Below are positions 25,581 to 34,833 of a stretch of 64,000 nucleotides of DNA, piece by piece; within the stretch, counting starts at the first letter, position 1; every line of letters begins with the position of its first letter. This stretch comes from Parvibaculum sp040216885 (GTDB lineage Bacteria; Pseudomonadota; Alphaproteobacteria; Parvibaculales; Parvibaculaceae). The DNA lies in assembly GCA_040216885.1 (NCBI GenBank), contig JAVJOG010000008.1:310001-374000 (forward strand), written 5' to 3'. The notes beneath the pieces were generated by a model. It saw nothing but the letters and a program-made list of their open reading frames with translations, was not told where the DNA came from and did no database searches. The position numbers were made by a program, and so were the translations under genes.

Positions 25581-26408
25581 TCAGGGCGTCCACCAGCCGA
25601 TGCGGGCATCCTCGCCGCCGCCGAGGATGAAGCCGAGCCGCTCGCCGGCGAGCGTCGCGGTCGAGAGCGCGCCGACCTCGACGCTGTAATGCAGGGTGTC
25701 GCCGGCGCGGCGGACTTCGGGCACGCCGAACCAGACGCCGTCCGGTCCGTCGACAATGAGCGGCGGCGCGGCGCAGGGGCGCGGGCAGCCGGTGTAGGCG
25801 ATTTCGAGCACCGGCGCTTCGGCCTCGCGCCAGCGGACGGTGAGCGCGGCGGGATCGTCGAGCGGTTGCGGCAGGCGGGCGAGCGCGGCGGCAAGGCGCG
25901 GCAGATCGGCCGACGGCGCGGCCGCCGCACCGGGCGCGGCGGGCGGCACGGTGAGCGCGAGGTCGGCGGTGCGCGGGACGCAGATGCTCGCCGAGCAGAC
26001 GCCATAGGCGAGCGCGAGGCGCAGCGCGACCGGCAGCGCGGGATCGGCGGGGACGACGCGGAGCGGCCAGACCACCTCATCGGCATAACCGAAGGTGACA
26101 TCGCCCGGATCGTCGAAGCGGCGCGGCGCCGGCCAGGCGAGGTCGATGCCGGCGAGATTTTCAGACGCCGACCAGTCGAACACCGGCGCGATGCCGCTGT
26201 CGCCGGGATTTTTCCAGTAGGTCTTCCAGCCGGGCGCAAGGCGCATGTCGACGCCGGCCAGGAACGGCGCGCCGTCATGCGCGGTGACGGCGGATGCGAT
26301 GCGGGCGGCCGACGCGCCGCCGGCGCCCGACGATGCGGCGGGCAGCGGCGCCAGCGCGAGTGCGGCCGCGAATGCCGCCGCTTTCCATAAGGTTTTCGTC
26401 GTGCCCAT
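25581..26408 (-). CDS. DsbD N-terminal-domain-like periplasmic protein
   Basis: A 275-residue exported protein with a signal peptide (LWKAAAFAAALALAPLPAAS). It matches the soluble N-terminal domain of DsbD/ScsB-type disulfide reductases: GWKTYWKNPGDSG, and a Cys pair in YGVCSASICVPR. A further Cys pair lies in YTGCPRPCAAP. No transmembrane reductase domain is present, so it must work with another electron donor or act as a separate carrier. ATG 26408 is chosen because it starts the signal peptide. Confidence 0.8.
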   Translation of the reverse strand: MGTTKTLWKAAAFAAALALAPLPAASSGAGGASAARIASAVTAHDGAPFLAGVDMRLAPGWKTYWKNPGDSGIAPVFDWSASENLAGIDLAWPAPRRFDDPGDVTFGYADEVVWPLRVVPADPALPVALRLALAYGVCSASICVPRTADLALTVPPAAPGAAAAPSADLPRLAAALARLPQPLDDPAALTVRWREAEAPVLEIAYTGCPRPCAAPPLIVDGPDGVWFGVPEVRRAGDTLHYSVEVGALSTATLAGERLGFILGGGEDARIGWWTP

Positions 26409-26566
26409 GTTCCTCGCCCTGCCCCGCGCACCCGTCCATATCAAAGCACAGCCGCGCGGGGAATGGCAGCCGCGCGATTTTCCGGCACGATGATGCGTGA
26501 CATGGCGGGCGCGAGAGGGCAGGATTTCAGGCGTGCAACACGCCAATGGCCGGAGGCAGGCTGCCC

Positions 26567-27172
26567 ATGAGCCCGATGTCGGCGGATTTCAGCTACCAGC
26601 CCGGCGATGACGGGTTTCTCGAAGGCAAGATGCTGATCGCGATGCCGACGATCGGCGACGAGCGCTTCGAGCGGACGCTGATCTATATGTGCGTGCACAA
26701 TCCGGACGGCGCGATGGGCATTGTCGTCAACAAGCTCGCGCCCAATATCACCTTTCCCGACCTGCTGGAGCGCCTGTCGATCGCGATGCCGCCGGAGGCC
26801 GAGCGGATCACCTGTCCGGTGCTTGTCGGCGGGCCGGTCGAGATGGGGCGCGGCTTCGTGCTGCATACGCAGGATTATTTTTCGGAGGAATCGACGCTGC
26901 CGGTCGACGAGGATGTCGGGTTGACGGCGAGCGTCGACATTCTGCGCGCGATGGCCGGCGGCCACGGACCGCGCCACGCGCTGCTGGCGCTCGGCTATGC
27001 CGGATGGGCGCCCGGCCAGCTCGATGCCGAAATCCAGAGCAATGGCTGGCTGCATTGCGACCCCGATCCGGAATTGCTGTTCGGCCTCGACATCGAGACG
27101 AAATATCACAAGGCGCTGGCGAAACTCGGCGTCGATATTTCGCTGCTGTCGGGCGATGCCGGCCACGCCTAG
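26567..27172 (+). CDS. YqgE/AlgH family protein
   Basis: A 201-residue member of the UPF0301/DUF179 family, whose function is unresolved. Conserved segments are LIAMPTIGDERFERTLIYMC, NPDGAMGIVVNK, VLVGGPVEMGRGFVLH and LLALGYAGWAPGQLDAEI. ATG 26567 is chosen because GGAGGCAGG lies just upstream; the ATG at 26546 lacks a ribosome site. The gene diverges from the DsbD-like gene and converges on the EAL gene. Confidence 0.93.
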   Translation: MSPMSADFSYQPGDDGFLEGKMLIAMPTIGDERFERTLIYMCVHNPDGAMGIVVNKLAPNITFPDLLERLSIAMPPEAERITCPVLVGGPVEMGRGFVLHTQDYFSEESTLPVDEDVGLTASVDILRAMAGGHGPRHALLALGYAGWAPGQLDAEIQSNGWLHCDPDPELLFGLDIETKYHKALAKLGVDISLLSGDAGHA

Positions 27173-27187
27173 AGTCGTTGTCTTGTC

Positions 27188-27231
27188 GCGTTTTCGAACG
27201 CAAAACCGGCAACCACTTTTGCTGAAAACGC
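27188..27231. repeat. 44-bp fold-back repeat between convergent genes
   Basis: GCGTTTTC at 27188-27195 and GAAAACGC at 27224-27231 form inverted ends around AAAACCGGCAACCACTTTTG. The pattern resembles short palindromic repeats common in Rhizobiales intergenic DNA. It sits between convergent genes and may help end transcription. Confidence 0.55.
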
Positions 27232-27236
27232 TCCGA

Positions 27237-30170
27237 TCAGCGCCGCCAGTGACGGGCGATGTAGTCGAGCGCTTCGGCGGCGCGCATCGGCTGGCCGAAA
27301 TAATAGCCCTGCCCGTAGTCGCAGCCCATGTCGGCGAGATCGCGCGCCTGCGTCTCGCTTTCGGTGCCCTCGGCCACCACTTCCATCCCGAGATCATGCG
27401 CCAGCGTCACCATCGAGCGGATGATCAGCGGCGTTTCGCGGTCGGCCGACATGCCGGCGACGAAGGAGCGGTCGACCTTCAGCGTGTCGAAGGGAAAGCG
27501 CTGCAGGTAGCTCAGGCTCGAATAGCCGGTGCCGAAATCGTCGAGCGACAGGCCGGCACCGAGCGCCTTGAGGCGGGTCAGCATGGTGGCGGCGAATTCC
27601 GGATTTTCCATCACCAGCGATTCCGTGACCTCGAGCTTCAGCGAACCGCGTTCGATGTCGATGCGATTCAGGACGCGCTTCACGTCCTCGATCAGGTCGT
27701 GGCGCAGCAACTGGCGGCTCGACACGTTGACGCTGACAGTGAGCGGGCGCTCCATCGGAAAGAGCTTCTGCCAGGTCGCCAGTTCCTCGCTGGCGGCACG
27801 AAGCGCAAAGCGTCCGATGTCGGTGATGACGCCCAGCTCCTCGGCCAGCGGCACGAAATTGTCCGGCGCCAGCAACCCGTCCTTCGGATGGTTCCAGCGG
27901 ATCAGCGCTTCGAAGCCGCGTACGCCGCCGTCGGTCAGCGACATGATCGGCTGGTAGTAAAGCTCCATCTCCTTGCGTTCGATCGCGTGGCGGAGGTCCG
28001 TTTCAAGCGTCAGATTGTCGTCCGTCTCGGCGCGCATCGCCGGCTCGAACATGTCGATCCGCGCCTTGCCGAGACGCTTGGCGCGGTACATCGCGATTTC
28101 GGCCTCAGTGAAAAGCTCTTCGGGGTTTTCATGTGCATCCTCGCAGATCGCCACGCCAATCGACGATGTCGGATAAACCTCGTGACCCGCCACCTCGATC
28201 GGCTGGCGCAGAAACTCGCTCGCCTGTTCGGCGAAGGCGCGGGCGTCGTCGCGCCGGGTGCGCGAGGTCAGCAGAACGGCGAAGGCATCGCCGTCGATGC
28301 GCGCCACCGTGTCGTCCTGCGTCACCAGCGATTCGAGACGCCGGGCAATCGCGATCAGCAGCGCGTCGCCGCCGGAATGACCGAGGCTGTCGTTGACGGT
28401 CTTGAAGCGGTCGAGATCGATCAGCAGGATCGCAGCGCGCGGGCGGTCGAGCAGGTCGGGCCGGCGAATGGCGCGTTCCAGGCGGTCCATGAAGAGCGCC
28501 CGGTTGGGCAGGCCCGTCAGGCTGTCATGCACGCTGTCATGCAGCAGCCGCTCTTCGGCGTGTTTCCGCGCCGAGATGTCGCGCACCGTGCCGATGCAGC
28601 GCGCGGTGCCGGTGTCGGCGGCGGCGACGCAACTGGCGCTGAGCGCGACCCAGCGAAAGGCGCCGTCCGAATGACGCATTCTGAATTCGAGCGTGAATGA
28701 GACGTTGCCGCGATGGAAATAGGCATTGAGCGCGGTGCGATAGGTCTCGCGGTCGGCCGGGTGCATATGCTCGCGCCAGAGAACCTCGTTACCGTCCAGC
28801 GTGCCGGCGTCGAGGCCCAGCATCGCTTCCACCGACGGCGACACATAGAGCCGGTCGTTGGTCGCATCCCAGTCCCAGACGCCCATGCGCGCGCCGGAAA
28901 GCGCGAAGGCATTGCGCTGTTCGCTGCGCAAGGTACCGAGATCGGCGCGGCGGCGGCCGCCCTGCGCATGATAGGCGGCGGCAAAGGCAAAGAGCGTCAG
29001 CGCCGCCGTCAGCAGTCCGCCCGCGAAGGTCGTGCCGGCAAAAGTGCCGGGTATCCAGCCCGCCGTATGGAGCGCGGCGACGAGGCCTGCAAAACCGAAC
29101 AGTACCGCGCCCGGAATGAGGAGCTGGGCCGGGCGGACGCCGCGGGTTGCGGCCATGACCACCAGCGGCACGCCGGCGGCGACGGCCATGGTGACGATGC
29201 CGCGCACGTAGAAGGCACCGAGCGGTACGCTGACCAGCGCCAGCGGAATGCCGGCAAGCGCCGCATATGACATCAGGCGCGCAAGACGCGATGGCCACTT
29301 CGCGAGACGCTCGAGATCGAGGAAAAATCGTTCAAGCGCGAAAACGGCGGCGGCGAAGAGCGCCAGCGCCGAGGTGCGCATCGTGAGGTCCCAACGCGGG
29401 CCAAGATCGAAAAGCGCGGAGATATAGCCGAACTCCGCCAGCAGCACGAGAAAGCCGGTGCCGAGAAGGCCCGCCGTCGCGCGGGCCGCAGCAACGCGCG
29501 TCAGGATCGCCAGTGCCGAGAGATAGACCGCAAAGGCCGCGACGACGGCAAGCATTCCGCCCTCGACCAGCGCCAGCCGCCGCATGAAGGATGTCCATGC
29601 ATCGACGTGCCAAAGATAGAGGCCCGCCGGCGGCTCGCCGGCATGAAGCGCCACGGTGATGCTCGTTTCGGCTTCCGCCGATACCGCAAAAACCGAAAAG
29701 CCGCGCCGCCGGTCGCCGGACATCGGCGCCGGATCCTCGCCACCCGCCGCCACGGCGCGGTCGACCGCCTCGCGCGGCAGCGGCCAGAGCAAATTGCCGA
29801 AGCCTTCACCCCGCTCGTCGGCGACCAGATAGCGACGGACCGGCTCGGCGGAGCGGTTGCGCAGTGCGACGGCAAGCCAGGTGCCGGCCGCGCCGTCGCC
29901 GTCGAACAGCACGACGGTGCCGTCGGCCAATTCCCCTTCGTCGATTTCGTCCGCGCCGTCTTCGAATTCGCTGGTGATTTCGGCGGAGCCGGTCAACGGC
30001 GGTTCGATTGTCAGCCGCCGTCCGTCGGCCTTGTATCGCTCGGCATGAGGCGTCAGATCGACGGCCGGCGCCGGATCGTCGAGCGCCACAGCGTCGAGCG
30101 CCAGCGCCGTGCCGGGCATCGCGACCGCCAAAACAATCGCCGCGAACGCGCCGCGCATGCGCGCTTTCAT
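27237..30170 (-). CDS. Membrane GGDEF/EAL protein with PAS domain; GGDEF degenerate
   Basis: A 977-residue c-di-GMP signalling protein. From ATG 30170 it has a signal peptide, a periplasmic 7TMR-DISM-like domain (about 30-190) and about seven membrane helices (190-420). A PAS domain (about 440-545), a GGDEF domain (about 550-710) and an EAL domain (about 730-970) follow. The GGDEF site reads DGDAF near residue 623, so diguanylate cyclase activity is unlikely. The EAL domain keeps EALIRW, NVSSRQL, LEVTES, DDFGTGYSSLSYL and KVDRSF, expected of an active c-di-GMP phosphodiesterase. GAGGGGG precedes the start. Confidence 0.9.
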   Translation of the reverse strand: MKARMRGAFAAIVLAVAMPGTALALDAVALDDPAPAVDLTPHAERYKADGRRLTIEPPLTGSAEITSEFEDGADEIDEGELADGTVVLFDGDGAAGTWLAVALRNRSAEPVRRYLVADERGEGFGNLLWPLPREAVDRAVAAGGEDPAPMSGDRRRGFSVFAVSAEAETSITVALHAGEPPAGLYLWHVDAWTSFMRRLALVEGGMLAVVAAFAVYLSALAILTRVAAARATAGLLGTGFLVLLAEFGYISALFDLGPRWDLTMRTSALALFAAAVFALERFFLDLERLAKWPSRLARLMSYAALAGIPLALVSVPLGAFYVRGIVTMAVAAGVPLVVMAATRGVRPAQLLIPGAVLFGFAGLVAALHTAGWIPGTFAGTTFAGGLLTAALTLFAFAAAYHAQGGRRRADLGTLRSEQRNAFALSGARMGVWDWDATNDRLYVSPSVEAMLGLDAGTLDGNEVLWREHMHPADRETYRTALNAYFHRGNVSFTLEFRMRHSDGAFRWVALSASCVAAADTGTARCIGTVRDISARKHAEERLLHDSVHDSLTGLPNRALFMDRLERAIRRPDLLDRPRAAILLIDLDRFKTVNDSLGHSGGDALLIAIARRLESLVTQDDTVARIDGDAFAVLLTSRTRRDDARAFAEQASEFLRQPIEVAGHEVYPTSSIGVAICEDAHENPEELFTEAEIAMYRAKRLGKARIDMFEPAMRAETDDNLTLETDLRHAIERKEMELYYQPIMSLTDGGVRGFEALIRWNHPKDGLLAPDNFVPLAEELGVITDIGRFALRAASEELATWQKLFPMERPLTVSVNVSSRQLLRHDLIEDVKRVLNRIDIERGSLKLEVTESLVMENPEFAATMLTRLKALGAGLSLDDFGTGYSSLSYLQRFPFDTLKVDRSFVAGMSADRETPLIIRSMVTLAHDLGMEVVAEGTESETQARDLADMGCDYGQGYYFGQPMRAAEALDYIARHWRR

Positions 30171-30213
30171 CTGGCCCCCTCGCCGCATCGGCCGCTTGCT
30201 CCCCTTCACAAAA

Positions 30214-30801
30214 TTACCGGCGCGGATCGTCGCGCAAGATGGCAAATACCACGTGATCGCGCCACATGCCGTTGATGCGGAGATAGCCACGCGCATGGCC
30301 CTCCTCGGCGAAGCCGCATTTGCGCAGCACGGCACGGGACCTTTCGTTTTCGGGCAAACAGGCCGCCTGCAATCTGTGCAACTTCAGTTCCTCGAACACA
30401 TAAGGGACCAGCGCCCTCACGGCTGCGGTCACGTAGCCTTGTCCCGCATATTTTTCACCTGCCCAGTAGCCCAGCGTGCAGGATTGCTGAACCCCGCGCT
30501 GGACGCCCGACAGCGTGCATCCGCCGACAAGGGCATCATCCTGCTCGCGAAAGATGAAGAAGGGGTAGGCGTGGTCCTCGCGGATTTCGCGGACATAGCG
30601 CCGAAGCCGGCGGCGATACGCGGTTCGGGTCAGGTCGTCCTGTGCCCAGGTCGGCTCCCAGGGCGTCAGGAAATCACGGCTGCTCTCGCGTAGGCCCGCC
30701 CAGGCGGAATAATCGCCGGGCTGGGGGGTGCGCAGATAGACGCCGTCTCCCAGAATGAGGGGCGCGGTGTCCGGCTTCGAGATCGAGCGGAGAAATGCCA
30801 T
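30214..30801 (-). CDS. rimJ: GNAT acetyltransferase, RimJ-like
   Basis: A 195-residue acetyltransferase of the RimJ/RimL subgroup, which acetylates ribosomal protein or other N-termini. The acetyl-CoA loop is YAGQGYVTAAVRALV, followed by the RLQAACLPENERSRAVLRKCGF signature in two pieces. It lies 27 bp after the M16 peptidase gene at the end of the cox-thrC cluster, an arrangement seen in related genomes. The exact substrate is inferred. Confidence 0.85.
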   Translation of the reverse strand: MAFLRSISKPDTAPLILGDGVYLRTPQPGDYSAWAGLRESSRDFLTPWEPTWAQDDLTRTAYRRRLRRYVREIREDHAYPFFIFREQDDALVGGCTLSGVQRGVQQSCTLGYWAGEKYAGQGYVTAAVRALVPYVFEELKLHRLQAACLPENERSRAVLRKCGFAEEGHARGYLRINGMWRDHVVFAILRDDPRR

Positions 30802-30828
30802 GGCCGGACGCGCCTCCCGATCGCGACC

Positions 30829-32103
30829 TCAACCTGCAAATCTTGCCGCGATCCGGTCATAGGATTCAAGTCCGCCGTCCTTGCCGTCGAGCGGGCCGAT
30901 CGCCGAAAGAGCCATCTGCCTGCCGCCCAGAAGCCGGCCGGCGTAGCGGCGCACGGCGGCGGCATCGACCGCCTCGACGCGCTCGATCAATTCATCGATG
31001 GGCAACACGCGGCCATGGACTGTGAACTGCCGCGCAATCTGCTCGGCGCGGGAAGAAGAACTTTCGAGCCCCATCATCAGGCCGGCCTTGATCTGGGCGC
31101 GGGCGCGGGCGACTTCGTCCTCAGCCGCGTCCTCGCCAAGCCGGCCGATTTCGCCGGACAGCACCGGCAGCAATTCAGCCACGTCGTCGGGCGAGGTGCC
31201 GGCATAGACGCCAAAGACGCCGGTGTCGGCGAACGACCAGGAGAAGGCGAAAGTCGAATAGCAGAGGCCGCGCTTCTCGCGCACCTCCTGGAAGAGCCGC
31301 GAAGACATGCCGCCACCGAGTACGCCGGCGAGGACCTGAGCGGTATAGTAGTCGGGGTCGGAATAGGTCGGCCCCTCGAACGCCAGCGCCAGATGCGCCT
31401 GTTCGAGATCGCGCTCGATGCGGCGTTCGCCGCTGGAGAAGCGCGCCGTTTCGGCACCGTTGGTGACCCGGCTCGGCAGCGCGCCAAAACGGTCGCGCGC
31501 CAAGGCGACCAGCGCGTCGTGATCGATGCCGCCGGCGCCGGCGAGCACCATGCCGGGGGCAAGATAGCGCTCGCTCATGTAGCCCTGCAGCGCGTCGCGG
31601 CCGAAACCCGACACCGTGTCGACGGTGCCGAGGATCGAGCGGCCAAGCGCCTGATCCGGGTAAGCCGCTTCGAGCAGATAGTCGAAAACCATGTCGTCGG
31701 GCGTGTCGTGCGCCTGGCCGATCTCGGAAATGATGACGCCACGCTCGCGTTCGACTTCCTGCGGATCGAAAACCGAATGCTGCAGGATGTCGGCCAGAAT
31801 ATCGACAGCGAGCGGCAGATCCTGCTTCAGGACGCGCGCATAATAGGCCGTCGCCTCATGCGTCGTATGGGCGTTGAGATAACCGCCGACCGTCTCGATT
31901 TCCTCGGCGATCGCCAGCGCCGAGCGGCGCTCGGTGCCCTTGAACGCCATGTGCTCCAGCATGTGCGAGACGCCATGCTGGCGCAGATCCTCATGGCGGG
32001 CGCCGGTATTGACCCAGACGCCGACCGAGGTGGTCTCCAGATGCGGCATGCTGTCGGTAACGACGGTCAGGCCATTTTCCAGCTTGGTCACTTCAACGGA
32101 CAT
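30829..32103 (-). CDS. M16 zinc peptidase, mitochondrial processing peptidase-like
   Basis: A 424-residue M16B peptidase. The inverted zinc motif HxxEH is at residues 47-51 (HMLEH) with the downstream Glu region expected of the family. It includes GGVLGGGMSSRLFQEVREKRGL, given here as two conserved parts (GGGMSSRLFQEV and REKRGL). Bacterial members degrade small peptides or process proteins; the substrate is unknown. It directly follows thrC (19 bp), a common alphaproteobacterial pair. Confidence 0.93.
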   Translation of the reverse strand: MSVEVTKLENGLTVVTDSMPHLETTSVGVWVNTGARHEDLRQHGVSHMLEHMAFKGTERRSALAIAEEIETVGGYLNAHTTHEATAYYARVLKQDLPLAVDILADILQHSVFDPQEVERERGVIISEIGQAHDTPDDMVFDYLLEAAYPDQALGRSILGTVDTVSGFGRDALQGYMSERYLAPGMVLAGAGGIDHDALVALARDRFGALPSRVTNGAETARFSSGERRIERDLEQAHLALAFEGPTYSDPDYYTAQVLAGVLGGGMSSRLFQEVREKRGLCYSTFAFSWSFADTGVFGVYAGTSPDDVAELLPVLSGEIGRLGEDAAEDEVARARAQIKAGLMMGLESSSSRAEQIARQFTVHGRVLPIDELIERVEAVDAAAVRRYAGRLLGGRQMALSAIGPLDGKDGGLESYDRIAARFAG

Positions 32104-32122
32104 GGGCGGGCTCCTTCGACGG

Positions 32123-33529
32123 TTACGCAGTTACGGAGCGGGCGCGTTCACGGATGAACGCCTCAACCGCTGTGAGATCGTTGGGAAGCACTGTCAGGCG
32201 CTCTTCGCGCGTGAAGAGATCGGCCATGGCGGGGGGAAGCGCCGGACGGATGCCCGTCGCTTCCTCCACCGCATCGGGGAACTTCGCCGGATGCGCGGTC
32301 GCCAGCGTCACCATCGGCACATCCGCGTCGCCGCGCAGCTTTGCCGCAACGGCAAGACCGACCGCAGTGTGGGGATCGACCAGTTCGCCGGTCGCCTTCA
32401 GCGTCGCTTCGATCGCCGCCCGGGTTTCCTGTTCGTTGGCCCGGGCGGCGCCGAACATGGCGCGGATCGCGTCGAGCCTGACGGCGTCGATCTCGAAGGC
32501 GCCGGATTGCGTGAGGCTCTGCATCAACCGCGTCACCGCGGCACCGTCGCGCCCATAGGCATCGTGGATCAGGCGCTCGAAATTGGACGAGACCTGAATA
32601 TCCATGCTGGGGCTGATGGTCGGCACCACCGTGCCGACTTCGTAGCGGCCGGTTTCCAGCGCGCGCGCGAGGATGTCGTTGACGTTGGTGGCGACGATCA
32701 GGCGCGCAACGGGCAGCCCCATGCGCGCGGCCGCGTAGCCTGCGAAAATGTCGCCGAAATTGCCGGTCGGTACCGAGAAAGCCACGGCACGCGCCGGGGC
32801 GCCGAGCGCCACCGCACTGGTGAAGTAGTAGACGATCTGGGCCATGACGCGGCCCCAGTTGATCGAATTGATGCCGGCAAGCGCCACCTCGTCGCGGAAA
32901 CGATGATCGTTGAACATCGCCTTGACCAGCGCCTGGCAATCGTCGAACGAGCCGTCGACCGCAATGTTGTGGACGTTGGCGTCGAGTACCGTCGTCATCT
33001 GGCGGCGCTGCACTTCGGAAACGCGGCCCTTGGGGTGCAGGATGAAAATGTCGGTCGTGTCGCGGCCCTTGAAGGCCTCGATGGCGGCCGAGCCGGTGTC
33101 GCCCGAGGTTGCGCCGACCACCGTGATGCGGCGGCCGCGCGCGGCCAGCACATGGTCGAACAGCCGGGCGAGAATCTGCATCGCCACGTCCTTGAAGGCG
33201 AGCGTGGGCCCGTGGAAGAGTTCGAGCAGCCAGTCGCCGGGGCCGATTTGCGTCAGTGGCACAATCGCGCGGTGATTGAAGCCCGCATAGGCCCGGACCA
33301 GCATCCGCTGCAGCGTGGAATCGTCGATCGAGGGGCCGATATAGGGCCGCATGACACGGAAGGCGACTTCCTCATAGGGAAGACCGGCCAGCGCCTTGAT
33401 CTTGCGCTCGCTCAGTTGCGGCCATTCCGCCGGCACATAAAGGCCGCCGTCGCGGGCCAGACCCGCGAGCAAAGCGTCTTCGAAATCAAGCTCCGGGGCG
33501 GCGCCCCGCGTGCTGACGTACTTCACCAT
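32123..33529 (-). CDS. thrC: Threonine synthase
   Basis: PLP enzyme converting O-phosphohomoserine to threonine; 468 residues, the longer proteobacterial/yeast class. The PLP lysine is Lys113 in FHGPTLAFKDVAMQI, and the phosphate-binding glycine motif is TSGDTGSAAIEAF. The N-terminus MVKYVSTRG is typical. AGGAG precedes the ATG. Its substrate comes from ThrB at 19.7 kb. Confidence 0.97.
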   Translation of the reverse strand: MVKYVSTRGAAPELDFEDALLAGLARDGGLYVPAEWPQLSERKIKALAGLPYEEVAFRVMRPYIGPSIDDSTLQRMLVRAYAGFNHRAIVPLTQIGPGDWLLELFHGPTLAFKDVAMQILARLFDHVLAARGRRITVVGATSGDTGSAAIEAFKGRDTTDIFILHPKGRVSEVQRRQMTTVLDANVHNIAVDGSFDDCQALVKAMFNDHRFRDEVALAGINSINWGRVMAQIVYYFTSAVALGAPARAVAFSVPTGNFGDIFAGYAAARMGLPVARLIVATNVNDILARALETGRYEVGTVVPTISPSMDIQVSSNFERLIHDAYGRDGAAVTRLMQSLTQSGAFEIDAVRLDAIRAMFGAARANEQETRAAIEATLKATGELVDPHTAVGLAVAAKLRGDADVPMVTLATAHPAKFPDAVEEATGIRPALPPAMADLFTREERLTVLPNDLTAVEAFIRERARSVTA

Positions 33530-33643
33530 AATCTCCTGGAGTGCCAGCGCGAAAGAGGTTCGCGGGCCGGTCAGGGGCTACCCTATCCGGCCCCGGCGCG
33601 GGAGGCAATTGCGCTGTATGGGTCGCGGCGAAATGGCCGGAAA

Positions 33644-34387
33644 TTAACGTTTTGGCCGCCCGAGCCGGCCCTGAGACCTGTGATAAATCAAATAGATAGC
33701 GGTCAGGACCAAGGCCAGCCCGAACCAGGTCAGGGCGTAGTCGAGATGGTTGTTGGGCAGGTCGACACGGGTCCGGCCGGCCTTCGGCCAGGGCCCCGCC
33801 GAGGGGCCGATCTCGGCCTCGACGATGAACGGCGCGACCTGTGTCAGGCCGAGATGCGCGCCCATCCTTGCCGGGTCGCGCACCATCCAGACGTTGTTTT
33901 GCGGATCGTCGGCGCCGTCGAACGACCCGCGCCGTTGCGGCGTGCGCAGGATGCCGGTGAGGCTCACCCGCCCTTCGGGCTGCGCCGCCGCACGCATCGC
34001 CGGATCCTTCATTGCCACTGGGACAAAACCACGATCAACGAGCACGACCGCGTCGGCCTCGCCGTCCAGCAGCAACGGCACGATGACCGCGTAGCCCGGC
34101 GCGCCTGTCTCGGCTTGCGTGAAATAATGCAGCTCATGCTCGTGCATGAAGCGGCCGGTGAGCGAAACGCGCGTGTATTCCAGCGCCGCCGCGTCGAGCG
34201 ACGGCCAGGCTTCCGGCGCGGGCAAGGCCACCGGATCGGCGGCCATGCGCTCGGCCATCGTCGCCATCAGATTGCGTTTCCATTCGAGCCGCTCGACCTG
34301 CCAGAAACCGAGGCCCAGCAAAACCGGCAGCATCGCCGCGGTCAGCAGCGTCGGCCAGAGCATGGGCCGGAAAACGCGGTTGGTCAT
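33644..34387 (-). CDS. SURF1 family cytochrome oxidase assembly protein
   Basis: Assembly factor for aa3-type cytochrome c oxidase, thought to present heme a to subunit I. It has 247 residues, with a membrane helix near each end (LLTAAMLPVLLGLGFWQ and LALVLTAIYLIYH) and a large periplasmic domain between. Conserved segments include LGFWQVERLEWK and VLVDRGFVP. ATG 34387 overlaps the DUF983 stop by four bases. Confidence 0.92.
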   Translation of the reverse strand: MTNRVFRPMLWPTLLTAAMLPVLLGLGFWQVERLEWKRNLMATMAERMAADPVALPAPEAWPSLDAAALEYTRVSLTGRFMHEHELHYFTQAETGAPGYAVIVPLLLDGEADAVVLVDRGFVPVAMKDPAMRAAAQPEGRVSLTGILRTPQRRGSFDGADDPQNNVWMVRDPARMGAHLGLTQVAPFIVEAEIGPSAGPWPKAGRTRVDLPNNHLDYALTWFGLALVLTAIYLIYHRSQGRLGRPKR

Positions 34388-34758
34388 ATGTCGAGCCGCC
34401 CTTCGCGCGCCTTGTGACGGAACTGCTGGGCAATCATCCAGCTCTTGAACGGGCGTAGCAGCAGCATGGGCAGGGCGATCGTCATCGGCAGCCACAACAG
34501 CGCATGCAGCCAATAGGGCGGCGACCAGGTGAATTCCACCCAAAGCACCAGCCCGACGATGATGAAGCCGGCAATCATCATGATGAAGACCGCCGGGCCA
34601 TCGCCGGAATCGGCAAAGGACAGATCGGCCCCGCAATGCCCGCAGGCGGGCTTCACCGTCAGGAAGCCGTCATAGAGCGGCCCGGCGCCGCAGGCCGGGC
34701 AGCAGGACCTCAACGCCACCGTCACGGAGGACGGCATCTGGTGGCTTTCCGTGCTCAT
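34384..34758 (-). CDS. DUF983 family protein
   Basis: A 124-residue membrane protein with two Cys pairs (CPACG and CGHCG) near the N-terminus and two membrane helices after them. DUF983 genes accompany cox operons in alphaproteobacteria; a role in oxidase assembly or metal handling is supposed but not shown. It sits between coxC and surf1, overlapping surf1 by four bases. Confidence 0.9.
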   Translation of the reverse strand: MSTESHQMPSSVTVALRSCCPACGAGPLYDGFLTVKPACGHCGADLSFADSGDGPAVFIMMIAGFIIVGLVLWVEFTWSPPYWLHALLWLPMTIALPMLLLRPFKSWMIAQQFRHKAREGRLDI

Positions 34759-34833
34759 GGTGCTCCCTTCAAGCGAAAGGGCGGCCGCGCTGTCGCGGGC
34801 CGCCCCCTCGGTCGCCGCAGGCGGCGCCCGCGA

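Noticed and set aside
31934..34417. 827-codon plus-strand frame opposite M16 peptidase, thrC and surf1
   Set aside because: No recognisable sequence, and it spans three intact genes on the other strand.
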